Part shown: positions 27,451 to 37,096 of the stretch, piece by piece | Layout: every line of letters starts with the position of its first letter | Numbering within the stretch: position 1 is the stretch's first letter | From: Cellvibrionaceae bacterium | GTDB taxonomy: Bacteria > Pseudomonadota > Gammaproteobacteria > Pseudomonadales > Cellvibrionaceae | Reading direction: 5' to 3' | Length of the DNA stretch: 64,000 bases | NCBI GenBank assembly: GCA_028281575.1 | Contig: JANQJP010000064.1 | Coordinates: 62,001-126,000 of the forward strand | Program-made: the position numbers and the translations under genes | Notes under the pieces: generated by a model | What the model was told of the DNA's origin: nothing | Database searches by the model: none | What the model saw: the letters and a program-made list of their open reading frames with translations, nothing else

Positions 27451-30400
27451 ATGAGTAAGAAAAAGCGCAAGAAGAACAGAAAAAAGCTTCGCGCACAAAG
27501 AAGGAGTTCGGGTTTTCCTATCGAAATACAGCGAACTATGGATGAGAATAGAAAGGTCTATGAGAACGCCTTCCAACTATCTTGTAAGCGTGTGCAGGAA
27601 GTCCTCACGATGTACCACCCAGAGGACGTACTTACCGCTCTCAACGTGTCGGATCTTTGGCAACCAAATCGCTCCAGCCAAGTCAAGCACTTGCTGGCTT
27701 TAAGTCTTGCTGTGTCCACGCCGGCGGATAGATTCGCCCAAACTCGTATGGCAACTTATGAGGAGTTCGTACGATTCTGTGACACTTTGATTGAGGCGCT
27801 GCCAGATCTACCAATGTTGGAAGATTATTTACCGGAAGCTGATTGGGGCGAGGTAAAGATTCTAATTGGGTTAGAGCCTTTTGCCATACTACATGGTGGA
27901 CCGGTACAGCGTATCGTTGATTTTATGGAAGCTTTTCGCATCAGTCACGCAGGTATTCCCCAAGCCTTGGATGACCTGAACGGAGCGATTCAGTTACAGA
28001 GCGAACTCTTGCAACAAATGCCCAAGAATAGTGATGATCAGTCAAGAGATATTAGCCCCGGATATATAGAGGTGCCGCCGGCGTCATATTGGGATGCTGC
28101 CATACCTGCTTTGAGGCAATTGTCAGCAGTCGAGCGACTCCACAGTCAATACACCGTAGAGCTGGGGCAGCCTATCACTTGGAGTTGCGCGAGTGAATTT
28201 GGCGATGCAGTGATGACCGGTGCTGTTTTGCCTTGGCTAGCAGTCAAAGTTGATGAGGTGCCTCGTGCAGTGTCTCTACGCAACGCGGTGCCAGTCGTGA
28301 TCGATACTTGGGCAAAGGACTTAAATTTTGATCCAGAACTAATTGCTAAAGAGCTAGGAGCCTACTTAGCAAAACGTATCGAAACTAGCTCATGTCTGAC
28401 CGGCCCTTTGCTGATAAGGTCACGTCATGAGCGAGTGCCAGCGCCCATAGCGGCGATTCTCATGGATGGATCAAATTTCTTTTTAGTCGTACCAGTTTCA
28501 CACGATAGGTTAGAGCAAGCTGGAAAAATTGTGGTTGCGATGCGTAGAGTCATGCAGCACGCAGATTGGGTTTTCCAGGTCAACGGAGCTTCTGACGCTT
28601 TTCAGATTCGCGATATGCAAGGCATGGTTCCTAGGCCAGAAGCCGTACAAATCATTTTGGTGAACACTAAGGTATCTACAGCTTTTTCATTCATGACGAA
28701 ACCTAAGGATGATATTCGGCTAATGAGTTTGGTGGATGCTTGTACGATATTTGATTCCATTGTGTCAGTAGATGAACTGGCACAGTTCTGGAGGTACGTG
28801 GATGGTTTGGGTGAGCTTGGTGGTGCTACCTTCAGTGACTTGGGTGACCTATTCGGATCTTTTCGTGATGCCCATGCACAGATCATCGAGGGCGCGGTAG
28901 TGCCAGACTTCTTGAGTTTGGATCCTCACTGGGGGGCTTCATGGCGCTATGCTGAACTCAGAGAGTTTTGGAGGCAAACGCCGTTTGTTTTTCCGAGCGA
29001 GGACAGTGCTTGGAAGATAGAGAAAACCAAGAGTGCAAGTTCACTAAGGTGTGTCACAGCCAAGAACGCTCCAAAAATCGCGTGGTCGTCGGCTATTGGA
29101 TCAACCACACTTCACTTGATACTCGACGCCAAAGCTGTAGGTCTAGAACCACAGGATGGGAACTTGCTCGAACTCTTTACGCACTGTGCAGCGGACAGCA
29201 TTGCTGAAAGAGAATTTATTATCGAGCCCTATCTGAAACTTCCTATGCGTCGAGTTAATCTCCATTGTTTTACTGCTGATTATTTACTGGCATCTGATCA
29301 GAAAGAAAAAATTCAGCAGGCTTTAACTATGCCTCTTATTGCGGAATGGGGCGCTCTTCCACAGTTAGACGAACACTGTTATCAAGCACGTATCGTTGTC
29401 AATTTGGCAAAACTGGCACATGATCTGGAGGGAGCTAAAGACGCATGTTTCGAGGCTTCCTGCTCTATTGCTATCGTCGATAAACTGTTTGGGATGCTAG
29501 GGCTGACAATGCCTCCCGATCTACTTAAAGCTCTTGCAGATACCGCGACTCGGCCAAAGCGATTTACCATTGATCAAGTAGAGCGAGAAGTGGATGTCCC
29601 GGACTTTACACAGGCTCAAGTGCCTAGACTGGAAGATTACAAAGTAGCTCGACGTGACTTAGCTGTACTGTTAAAAGCGCAAGATGTAGCACCGGGCAAA
29701 TACACATTAGATGTTGCAAAAACATTGATTAACCAAGCTCGTATAGCTTATCGAGACATGGTACATGAACGCATCCGTACGCTGGATCGTGATAGCCTGC
29801 TACGTTTTTGCATTAAGGAATACGATGCTCTAGCTGCGACCTATGACCGAGAGGAGCAACGGATTAAACAGAGCCTTCGTCATGAAGTAGATTACGATCG
29901 CGAACATTCTATGGCTGAAGCCCACGAGAAATTTATACGCGAGAGCAAAAACTATCGATATTTGATAGAAACTTCAGTAGTTATTACAACACCACAAGCT
30001 TCACCGATTTCTGAGGAGGAAGTTCTTTCTATTTTGGCTATGGTTGATTGGTTATTGGTTTTATACAGCGCCAGCGATGTTTTACATAATGACATCTATG
30101 TTGGAGGGCTGCAGGTTGACAGCCAATATGTTCCGGAGGTTTTCTATTCGGATGAGCGATACTTGCAACAAGACCAATTTGGAAAGGAAATGGCAGCTTT
30201 ACGATTAGGGGTCAATGTGACTGAGGACGACAGGCTTGGTACATCGCTCTCAGTAGACGATTACATCGCGCTACTGGATGAGGCTTTCGAGAAAGACCTT
30301 AAGTTTACCTATTCGAATATGCTGCAAGTATTAGCCACACTCATTAAATGGGTGTCGGTTGGCGGTGGAAGAGATCTTGCCTGCGGTTACGTAAGTAACA

Positions 30401-30462
30401 AACAAGATATAGCAGAACGATCCGTGGTGCCTACCCTGATTTACCGTTTGATAGCGCGTTAG
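27451..30462 (+). CDS. Unknown 1003-aa protein, first gene of a putative two-gene system
   Basis: I do not recognise a family. The N-terminus is strongly basic (SKKKRKKNRKKLRAQRR, residues 2-18), suggesting nucleic-acid or ribosome contact. The rest is a large soluble mixed fold without Walker, helicase, Toprim or methylase motifs that I can see. A helical, charged segment at about residues 750-870 (VARRDLAVLLKAQ, YDREEQRIKQSLRHEVDYDREHSMAEAHEK) resembles a coiled coil. The start ATG at 27451 follows a GGGAC stretch. The gene lies between Wadjet and a PD-(D/E)xK nuclease gene that begins 17 bp after its stop; the pair is likely one functional unit (inference). Confidence 0.7.
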   Translation: MSKKKRKKNRKKLRAQRRSSGFPIEIQRTMDENRKVYENAFQLSCKRVQEVLTMYHPEDVLTALNVSDLWQPNRSSQVKHLLALSLAVSTPADRFAQTRMATYEEFVRFCDTLIEALPDLPMLEDYLPEADWGEVKILIGLEPFAILHGGPVQRIVDFMEAFRISHAGIPQALDDLNGAIQLQSELLQQMPKNSDDQSRDISPGYIEVPPASYWDAAIPALRQLSAVERLHSQYTVELGQPITWSCASEFGDAVMTGAVLPWLAVKVDEVPRAVSLRNAVPVVIDTWAKDLNFDPELIAKELGAYLAKRIETSSCLTGPLLIRSRHERVPAPIAAILMDGSNFFLVVPVSHDRLEQAGKIVVAMRRVMQHADWVFQVNGASDAFQIRDMQGMVPRPEAVQIILVNTKVSTAFSFMTKPKDDIRLMSLVDACTIFDSIVSVDELAQFWRYVDGLGELGGATFSDLGDLFGSFRDAHAQIIEGAVVPDFLSLDPHWGASWRYAELREFWRQTPFVFPSEDSAWKIEKTKSASSLRCVTAKNAPKIAWSSAIGSTTLHLILDAKAVGLEPQDGNLLELFTHCAADSIAEREFIIEPYLKLPMRRVNLHCFTADYLLASDQKEKIQQALTMPLIAEWGALPQLDEHCYQARIVVNLAKLAHDLEGAKDACFEASCSIAIVDKLFGMLGLTMPPDLLKALADTATRPKRFTIDQVEREVDVPDFTQAQVPRLEDYKVARRDLAVLLKAQDVAPGKYTLDVAKTLINQARIAYRDMVHERIRTLDRDSLLRFCIKEYDALAATYDREEQRIKQSLRHEVDYDREHSMAEAHEKFIRESKNYRYLIETSVVITTPQASPISEEEVLSILAMVDWLLVLYSASDVLHNDIYVGGLQVDSQYVPEVFYSDERYLQQDQFGKEMAALRLGVNVTEDDRLGTSLSVDDYIALLDEAFEKDLKFTYSNMLQVLATLIKWVSVGGGRDLACGYVSNKQDIAERSVVPTLIYRLIAR

Positions 30463-30479
30463 CTGTAATCGAATTCCTT

Positions 30480-31247
30480 ATGCTTGATCCGATGCAAGCA
30501 TGGCAGCTGATTGGAAAGGGCGTTGTAGAGGAAGACGTCCCCGTTTGGGAGCATTTTAAGCGAGGTAGTCGCCATACCATTCAACCGTTGATTGAACTGC
30601 CGAATGGCCAAGTGATTTGGGGGGCAGCACTGGTAGAACGAGCCAAGCGTATTTGGTTGGGGGCGATCTCTGATGGTTACATGCCAGCTGACTATCCCTG
30701 GCCGACAATCCGAAAGGCGGTTGGTCAACTTAAGACAGAATTAGAAAAAGCTCTAGAAGATCGAGCATACGAAGTTTGTGCCCGTGCCATACCCTATGTA
30801 ATCAAGGGTATCGATTTCAAAAGACGGTTTCCAAAGCAACATTTTCCTGACGTGGGTGACTATGATGTGCTGACTTACAGGCCAGAGAAGAACCTTTGGT
30901 TGACAATTGAATGCAAGTATAACCAACCTGTCTTTTGTTTGAAGGACACTCGTCGGCTACGGGACCGGATCTTTGGCCGTGGAAGCGAACGCGGACAGCT
31001 CTCAAAGATTCAACGGAGACGTGAATTCCTTATAGAAAATGTAGAACAAATACGAACTTTACTAGGATGGCCTGCACCTGGGGATAGGCCTTTTTCCTTA
31101 ACAGAGCTCTACGTGTCCAAGGAAATGCATTTTTGGTTGCGTTTTCCTCCGTACGAAGTACCCACACATTTTGTTCAAATTGACACTTTAGATGCATGGT
31201 TAAGTTCTAAAGCTGCACCAAATGACATCGTCGATGGTACTTCGTAA
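30480..31247 (+). CDS. PD-(D/E)xK nuclease-like protein, partner of the 1003-aa protein
   Basis: A 255-aa protein. A central segment has the PD-(D/E)xK arrangement: Asp127 and Asp129 in VGDYDVLTY, then Glu144-x-Lys146 in LTIECKYNQ, with hydrophobic strands on both sides. This is typical of restriction-type or defence nucleases. The preceding N-terminal part (about residues 75-115) is helical. ATG 30480 has no clear ribosome-binding site, and the frame is open further upstream into the end of the 1003-aa gene (other frame). Translation by re-initiation after the upstream stop is therefore plausible. DNA or RNA cleavage is inferred from the motif only. Confidence 0.7.
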   Translation: MLDPMQAWQLIGKGVVEEDVPVWEHFKRGSRHTIQPLIELPNGQVIWGAALVERAKRIWLGAISDGYMPADYPWPTIRKAVGQLKTELEKALEDRAYEVCARAIPYVIKGIDFKRRFPKQHFPDVGDYDVLTYRPEKNLWLTIECKYNQPVFCLKDTRRLRDRIFGRGSERGQLSKIQRRREFLIENVEQIRTLLGWPAPGDRPFSLTELYVSKEMHFWLRFPPYEVPTHFVQIDTLDAWLSSKAAPNDIVDGTS

Positions 31248-31455
31248 AAACCTTTTCTTATACTTAGCAGCATTACGTAGAAGGAATACAAAACCGCCGT
31301 TCATATATAATCACTAGTTAAACATAGTTGAAACAACCAACGTAATAAATACCGAATCGAAATTAAATAGAGAGCCACATATAAATAGTTAAAACCAAAA
31401 TTCTTCTGTATGAAAATATATCCACGCGCACCCAAAAAGTTTATCCCGAATCGCG

Positions 31456-32925
31456 TTATCGCTGCCTAAAAAAACAAAATTTTAGAAAACTATACTTTTT
31501 AACCCTTATATCACGATAACAATAAGCTAAGCGCCCTTCTTCCATTGAAACTATTAATTCACAAATACCAAACCCTAACCGATGAATACCTCCTAATGAA
31601 TATTTCTTTCCTAGTCCTAACTCAAGTTCAGCTTTAACTTTCAGTTTTTCAATTTTTTCTATGCACCCTCGCTTGTCGATCAACCAATTTCGGTTTTTGG
31701 AGTCTGGTTTCTGTAGTACGGGAAGCAAATCAGCGTCCAACAACTGCTTTAATTGAAATCGAGATAATTCTAGTTCTTCACATGCCTGTGTAAAGCTCCA
31801 GTTAGATTCTATCAAGTTGGCCAATGATTTGACCTCTCTCCTTGAATAATTCGACTTGCCCTTAAAAACTGTAACTGAAAGCTTTAATTGTTGAACATAT
31901 TTGTATATCCGCTCGGGGCGACAATTCAGTATTTTACAGGCCTCTCGTTTAGAAATCAGATCCCGATTTACAGGAGAAAGGTGAATTCGGGTAAAGCGAT
32001 TTTCCTCTAGCGCGCAGGGCCACTTAGTTTCGATGAAACGGTCAAATTCAGCTTTGACTCTTGAAACCCCTTCATTTTTCCTTTGTCTGTGTAACCGCTC
32101 ATGAAGATCTCTAAAATGTTTATTTATTCCTGTTGCCCCTTTTGTTGACATTGGACGATCAATATACTGACTAAGCAACTCATAAAACGTATCAGGCCAT
32201 CCAAGAAGAATCCTCCACACACCTGTATAAATTTGAGTTACCCACATGTTCCCAAGCGAAACAGGGCGGTATTTGATACCTTTCACCCGACATTGATAAT
32301 GCGCTAATAAATCAACCATCGACAACGCATCTTTAAACTCCAACCCATGGAGCACTTGCAGAACAGATGTAGGAGCGCTCTTTCCTTCCAATAAAGTTAC
32401 GAATAACTTTGTAAGTTGAATACTACTTGATTGGCATTTGGGGATTAAGCTCTCAGTAAACAAGGAATTACCATCAAATCGGTCAAGCCTTTGCCTATAC
32501 CAGCTTAATGGCTTTCCTGTTTTGGTATCCGTGTCAATTAGAGGTACGTTGTGCTTGAGACACACCATAATAGGCAAGAATACCCATTGATAATGGCAAT
32601 ACCCTTGCTCTTCAATACATTTCGAACAGACTTTGGGGTGCTTTGCAATGATATGCGAAGTATCAACCTTGCGTTCAAACCTTCTAAGCGCGAATGATGC
32701 TTGGGATATAGATTCTTCCAACCCAAGAGAGCCCAAAAGTGGCTGGATATTTGTCTGCCCTGTAATTAATTGGTGAATAGGGGCTCTGTTATTTTTCCAA
32801 CCGAGCCCTGCGAAATTAAGAAGATAGCCTATGTGCTTAAATCCGTTTACCTCTGCCACTCTGATCAAATAACTTACTAAGCATTCGTTCTCGTAAATTT
32901 TTGGCCTGCATAATAATTTTTTCAT
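31456..32925 (-). CDS. TniQ-family target selector, TnsD-like (489 aa)
   Basis: The N-terminal TniQ motif (CRPKIYENECLVSYLIRVAEVNGF, residues 5-28) is followed by a CxxC...CxxH zinc-binding element (VCSKCIEEQGYC and MVCLKHNVPL, about residues 96-131). An extended C-terminal part contains two helix-turn-helix-like stretches (SKREACKILNCRPERIYKYV and FTQACEELELSRFQLKQLL). The length is close to Tn7 TnsD (508 aa), which binds the end of glmS. This protein is the best candidate for recognising the end of parE and recruiting TnsC (inference). It is the last gene of the tns operon, starting 21 bp after the other tniQ. The 31,248-31,455 gap downstream holds no gene and no CRISPR-like repeat. Confidence 0.88.
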   Translation of the reverse strand: MKKLLCRPKIYENECLVSYLIRVAEVNGFKHIGYLLNFAGLGWKNNRAPIHQLITGQTNIQPLLGSLGLEESISQASFALRRFERKVDTSHIIAKHPKVCSKCIEEQGYCHYQWVFLPIMVCLKHNVPLIDTDTKTGKPLSWYRQRLDRFDGNSLFTESLIPKCQSSSIQLTKLFVTLLEGKSAPTSVLQVLHGLEFKDALSMVDLLAHYQCRVKGIKYRPVSLGNMWVTQIYTGVWRILLGWPDTFYELLSQYIDRPMSTKGATGINKHFRDLHERLHRQRKNEGVSRVKAEFDRFIETKWPCALEENRFTRIHLSPVNRDLISKREACKILNCRPERIYKYVQQLKLSVTVFKGKSNYSRREVKSLANLIESNWSFTQACEELELSRFQLKQLLDADLLPVLQKPDSKNRNWLIDKRGCIEKIEKLKVKAELELGLGKKYSLGGIHRLGFGICELIVSMEEGRLAYCYRDIRVKKYSFLKFCFFRQR

Positions 32926-32946
32926 ACAAGCCTCTCTTTGACCCCT

Positions 32947-34167
32947 CTAGCTCTTCAAAGAACTTCTGGGTGATGGGACTTCATCAAATATATTGTCCCC
33001 CACCACATCAATAAAGTTTCTGTATTTTCTATAATTTTTCGGTATTGAATCCGAAGGATCAGACCAGCCGCCGCTGTAGTATTTACCTTTGGTATACATA
33101 TCACTTAGCTCTTGGTCATTAAAGATCCCGGAGTCGATAATAAATTGACACATCATTCTGTCAGAGAGATCAGAAAAATAAACTGGCCCAATAACTTCTT
33201 GATGAAAGCTAGAATCTCGATAAAACAGGTTAGTATTAACACCAAACATATATGCCTCTAACAATGGACTTACAGAATATGCTTGAGTTCTTGCCCAAGA
33301 GTTAAAATCGGTAACACGATATTGGTACAGGCGAAACTTATTCAAAAATATCAGGCTCACTACCTTGACGAGCTTTTCGCTTGCATCACCTTTATCGACT
33401 AACGCTTCTATGACTAACTCCAATCTATTCAAAGGGTCTAAACCGCACAAGACATTCACATCTAGCACTTCATCTATACGTTCAAACTGAAATGTAATCT
33501 GGAAGCGACTTTCCAAAAATGAAACTACTTTCGGCCACAACTTCGACTCATCGGATGAGTTAGCCGTTTCTTTCGCAAGATCTTTGAGGCTACATCCGGT
33601 AGTTTTTCTTATCTCAAGAAATTTTCGAATTGTCCCGTAGCTGCTCAAGCTAAATCTTATAGAACTACTTTTTAATGAATTAATCCGCTCTTCATTGGGC
33701 TCATATGAGGCCATTTTTACGGGTTCCAAATCGACTTCATGTATATGGCATTTTTCATATGAATACAAACGCCAATAGAATCGAACGTATGGGTGCTCTT
33801 TCCAGCAATGCCGGCATATATCAATCTGATACAGGTTTTTTCCATGAGTTTGTTTCGACAAATTCATTTCGTCTGAGTAAAAGTGTCTTTTTAAAATTAG
33901 CTCCAACGCATACTTACATTCGAACCAACCCAAATCCCTATGCTCGCATTCAAGCCGATTAAAATCTCTATCTCTAGCGTCCCCGATTGAAAGATTACTT
34001 TTAACTGTCTCACCAAAGTCGTTATTCACATAACGCTCCCTGTAGATCTCTTTAAGTTTTTTCGAGAATGTTTTCAGATCTCTGAATCCATTCCAATACG
34101 CTAGACGCATCAAATAGTCGGGAAAGCTTTCATCGAGATACTTTTCCCCTCTGTACAACAACTTCAA
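32947..34167 (-). CDS. Second TniQ-family protein (406 aa)
   Basis: The N-terminal TniQ motif (LYRGEKYLDESFPDYLMRLAYWNGF) is followed by a zinc-binding element with CRHC and CHIH (ICRHCWKEHPYV...YEKCHIHEVDL, about residues 117-147). It is shorter than TnsD and lacks the obvious C-terminal HTH stretches of its neighbour. It lies 17 bp after tnsC and 21 bp before the other tniQ gene, in one operon. Tn7-like elements with two TniQ proteins often use them for two different targeting routes. No TnsE, Cas genes or CRISPR array are present, so what this one reads is open. Confidence 0.85.
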   Translation of the reverse strand: MKLLYRGEKYLDESFPDYLMRLAYWNGFRDLKTFSKKLKEIYRERYVNNDFGETVKSNLSIGDARDRDFNRLECEHRDLGWFECKYALELILKRHFYSDEMNLSKQTHGKNLYQIDICRHCWKEHPYVRFYWRLYSYEKCHIHEVDLEPVKMASYEPNEERINSLKSSSIRFSLSSYGTIRKFLEIRKTTGCSLKDLAKETANSSDESKLWPKVVSFLESRFQITFQFERIDEVLDVNVLCGLDPLNRLELVIEALVDKGDASEKLVKVVSLIFLNKFRLYQYRVTDFNSWARTQAYSVSPLLEAYMFGVNTNLFYRDSSFHQEVIGPVYFSDLSDRMMCQFIIDSGIFNDQELSDMYTKGKYYSGGWSDPSDSIPKNYRKYRNFIDVVGDNIFDEVPSPRSSLKS

Positions 34168-34184
34168 CTGAAATACAGCTCCTT

Positions 34185-35183
34185 TTAGGCCACATTGCTC
34201 TTAGAGTAAATTTTATTGTTCTTTGCCACCCCAAAAACAGCATACTCGGCTTCGACAACAGAGTTTTTGTTTGCTTGGGTACCAAACCTCCAGCCTGAGT
34301 AGTTTACCAACTCCCTCAACTCAATTTCATGTATTGGTAGAAGGAACGAATTACTGTCATCAGGCACACCGTAGCCTTTAACTACACGTGCAAATGTTTC
34401 CAATGACATATTCGCTCCCTGCACCTCCGACTCAATATACGCATCTCTGATAAGATTGGCAGTTCTTCGCATATTGCCAAATGTTTGCCCAAAGACCCTT
34501 ATCGCCATTTCTTGGCCACCCATCTTAATGGCTTTATCGATCTTGTATTCTTCACCAAGCAACGAGAGAAGCCTTCGGTAGTCATCCCTATATTTTTTTT
34601 CGCTAATCCTATATGGCGGAATTGAAAAACGGTAAGCGATTCTTTCAGTCAATTGCTCGTTTGCATCGACTAAATATTCGCTCCATGGCATCCCCATAAA
34701 TACGATCGGCACTTTTGAATCCCGAATAAGGTCTTTAAATAGATCCGCAATCCCGTATAAAACGCCCTTGCTGCGCCGCTCCATAATCACTTGAATCTCA
34801 TCCAAGATTAGCAGCTCCATTCGAACTGTTATCAAAAGTGTAAGTAAGCGATCGTATAGTTCATCTTTATTTTTCGCTCCTCTGCCTTGCTGGGGGTCAC
34901 CAATAGCAATTAGAAGCGCACGCAGAAAAGCCTCTGGCGTAGCAACAGACCTCATCTGATAGTGAAGTACAGGGATAACTGTTCTTATATCTTCCTCGTA
35001 CCGAGGGTACTTTTCCGCGTAGTGTTCAGCAAGGGCACTCTTGCCACTTCCGGATTCCCCTGTAATGAGCATACAAGAAGCCACATCGAATTTATTTTTC
35101 TTTAGCCTCAACGAATCAAACGTTTCTATCACGCCTGACAGGAACGGATTTTTAATAAATGGCTTTGGTAAATTAGCTCCCAT
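34185..35183 (-). CDS. tnsC: Transposition regulator TnsC (AAA+ ATPase)
   Basis: A 332-aa AAA+ ATPase: Walker A LITGESGSGKSAL (about residues 40-52), Walker B LLILDEIQVIME (about 123-134), a sensor-like VPIVFMGMPWSE segment and a C-terminal lid helical region with GNMRRTANLIRDA. TnsC links the target selector (TniQ/TnsD) to the TnsAB transposase and provides target immunity. It starts one base inside the tnsB stop codon (TAATG), so the two are translationally coupled. The length is shorter than Tn7 TnsC (555 aa), closer to the compact TnsC proteins of many other Tn7-like elements. Confidence 0.94.
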   Translation of the reverse strand: MGANLPKPFIKNPFLSGVIETFDSLRLKKNKFDVASCMLITGESGSGKSALAEHYAEKYPRYEEDIRTVIPVLHYQMRSVATPEAFLRALLIAIGDPQQGRGAKNKDELYDRLLTLLITVRMELLILDEIQVIMERRSKGVLYGIADLFKDLIRDSKVPIVFMGMPWSEYLVDANEQLTERIAYRFSIPPYRISEKKYRDDYRRLLSLLGEEYKIDKAIKMGGQEMAIRVFGQTFGNMRRTANLIRDAYIESEVQGANMSLETFARVVKGYGVPDDSNSFLLPIHEIELRELVNYSGWRFGTQANKNSVVEAEYAVFGVAKNNKIYSKSNVA

Positions 35184-37096
35184 TAATCAGCACTCCAACC
35201 ATCAAAATCCAATTCATCGTTTTCAAAATCTGTATCTATTACAGAGTTTTCGTTATCTACAACCAACTTTAATGGCTCAACACCAATTTGCTCGATTCGC
35301 GCTGCCTTTGCAGTTGTCACTTGCTTTTTTCGCCTAGCATTTCTAGCATGAGCTTCATCTCGTTGATTCGCGAGCTCAACTTTCGCTTTTAACAAATCCT
35401 CATTTTGTAATTTATTTTTACGTAATCTTCTGGCGTGCTCCCTTGTCTTATTATGCTCATATTTCGACATCCCAGAGGCGTAGTGAAAATCCGTACATAA
35501 CACCTTTAAGTACAATTTGTTTTTTTCATCAAACATATAAATGTAGCCCAGATCAAAAGGATTGTACTTGATTTGAACATCTTTAGGCCCATCTCTCCGC
35601 AGAATGTCTTTTAGTAAACTCGAATTATAAAAAAGGTTGAATAACCTGATTCCGCCCTTACGAAGTTTCTTTGTCTTAGTACCCATTAGTATGGGGAACA
35701 ACTCTTCTTCACTTTCCTCAACAATTGGCACGTCTTCTTCACTATCGGACCAAATTTCATTAGGAGTTCTTTGATTCTGCTCTTCAATAGGTCTATTGTG
35801 GTAGACACCTACGATCCATTTGATTAAGTGTTTTTTAAGTTCAGTGAATGTCATTTTTGCGTCTTGAGCTGCATCATAACCTTCCGCACACTCACCGGGC
35901 TTCCTTACAACACCAGGCAAATCATCAAGAACTTCCGTGTTTACGATTCCAAAAAACCTTTCTACTCTACCTTTATAGTGGGGTGTTCGGATCGGACAAT
36001 ACTGAAAGACTGAGCCAATTTCATCAGCAACCGATGCAAAATCTTCACCCCAGAATTCATTTCCGTTATCAGTTACTAGTAGCTCTGGAATACCGTGAGC
36101 TGGCCAACTCCGATCTTCATTTAATCCGCTCAGGTATTCATCTTTTTTAAGAAAGGCATTTGCGCATGCGATGCAAACTGAACCGAAAGAGGGATTTTCA
36201 AAAGATAATTGCAGTCCTAAAACCATGTGAGAATGATGATCGATCAAAACTGTAATATATGGCCTGCCTAATAATGTTCCTAATTCATCATGTAAAAGAT
36301 GAATGTCGAGTTGCGTATGATCAATTTCAACTCTCTCCAATACTCTCGTCGTAACGATATCGCTACTGGTTTCCGTAAGATCATTCTCGAATTTTTTTCG
36401 CCCATCCCTTTGCGACTTAGTTTTTTCATAACTATAGCGCTGCAACCTGTCTTTAACAGACTGGTATGTCGGTATCGGGATATCTAAGGAAGGGTTTTCC
36501 AATTTGAGCTCAATAATTTTTGCTTCAACATTCCTGTGGATACTCGCAACGGACGGCTTAGAATTTTTAAAGTAACGTTTCGATTCATTGATAATGACCT
36601 CATCAACAATCGATTCGTATCGGCTTTCTCTACGGCCTTTCATTCTATGTTTTGGGTACAACCCTCTCATCTTAAATCCTGCGCCCGCATACGCGTTGTA
36701 CCAGTTTCTCAATGTTTGCCAATGCGGCGGTGTTTCGCCTATTTCTTTGGCCTTTTCCTCAAGAATCAAACCTACATTTTTCTGCGTGATTTTTGTGATA
36801 TTTTTATTCACAATCTCTCGTATATATTTGTATCGCCTAGTAGCTTCTATTTGATCCTCAACAGGAAGATCTGCAAAAGTGACCTGCCCAAAATGTCGAC
36901 GATCGGAGAGTAGCTTGGCTGTACCATTTCCTATACGATCAAGCAAAGCTGATTGATCGAACTCGCATGCTTCTGCTGTATATATGCATGCTAAAATAAT
37001 GCGTCCTTTACTCTCGCGCTTTATAATTCCCCGCTTAAAAGGTTGAGAATCACAAAATTCAATAACAAGGCCTTCATTTAAAAATATGTGAGACAT
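35183..37096 (-). CDS. tnsB: Transposase TnsB (DDE family)
   Basis: About 637 aa. The N-terminal DNA-binding helical domains (about residues 1-240) precede an RNase-H-type DDE core: first Asp in RVEIDHTQLDIHL, second in LLVTDNGNEFWG, Glu in KGRVERFFGIVN. A Mu-type beta-barrel and a basic C-terminal tail follow (NKTREHARRLRKNKLQ). TnsB binds the end repeats and cuts the 3' ends. The frame is open to 37114, but ATG 37094-37096 (MSHIFLNEGLVIEF) begins the usual protein and still overlaps tnsA by 23 bp. Neighbouring tnsA and tnsC confirm the identity. Confidence 0.95.
   Translation of the reverse strand: MSHIFLNEGLVIEFCDSQPFKRGIIKRESKGRIILACIYTAEACEFDQSALLDRIGNGTAKLLSDRRHFGQVTFADLPVEDQIEATRRYKYIREIVNKNITKITQKNVGLILEEKAKEIGETPPHWQTLRNWYNAYAGAGFKMRGLYPKHRMKGRRESRYESIVDEVIINESKRYFKNSKPSVASIHRNVEAKIIELKLENPSLDIPIPTYQSVKDRLQRYSYEKTKSQRDGRKKFENDLTETSSDIVTTRVLERVEIDHTQLDIHLLHDELGTLLGRPYITVLIDHHSHMVLGLQLSFENPSFGSVCIACANAFLKKDEYLSGLNEDRSWPAHGIPELLVTDNGNEFWGEDFASVADEIGSVFQYCPIRTPHYKGRVERFFGIVNTEVLDDLPGVVRKPGECAEGYDAAQDAKMTFTELKKHLIKWIVGVYHNRPIEEQNQRTPNEIWSDSEEDVPIVEESEEELFPILMGTKTKKLRKGGIRLFNLFYNSSLLKDILRRDGPKDVQIKYNPFDLGYIYMFDEKNKLYLKVLCTDFHYASGMSKYEHNKTREHARRLRKNKLQNEDLLKAKVELANQRDEAHARNARRKKQVTTAKAARIEQIGVEPLKLVVDNENSVIDTDFENDELDFDGWSAD

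Noticed and set aside
30420-30500. The 1003-aa protein and the nuclease as one protein joined by frameshifting
   Set aside because: The nuclease frame is open upstream across the stop of the first gene, but no slippery sequence is evident and an ATG lies 17 bp after the stop. Two genes are the simpler reading.
31248-31455. Possible CRISPR array or guide-RNA remnant beside the tniQ genes
   Set aside because: I looked for direct repeats of 20-35 bp with regular spacing and found none. The stretch is AT-rich with no repeated unit, and there are no cas genes in the element.
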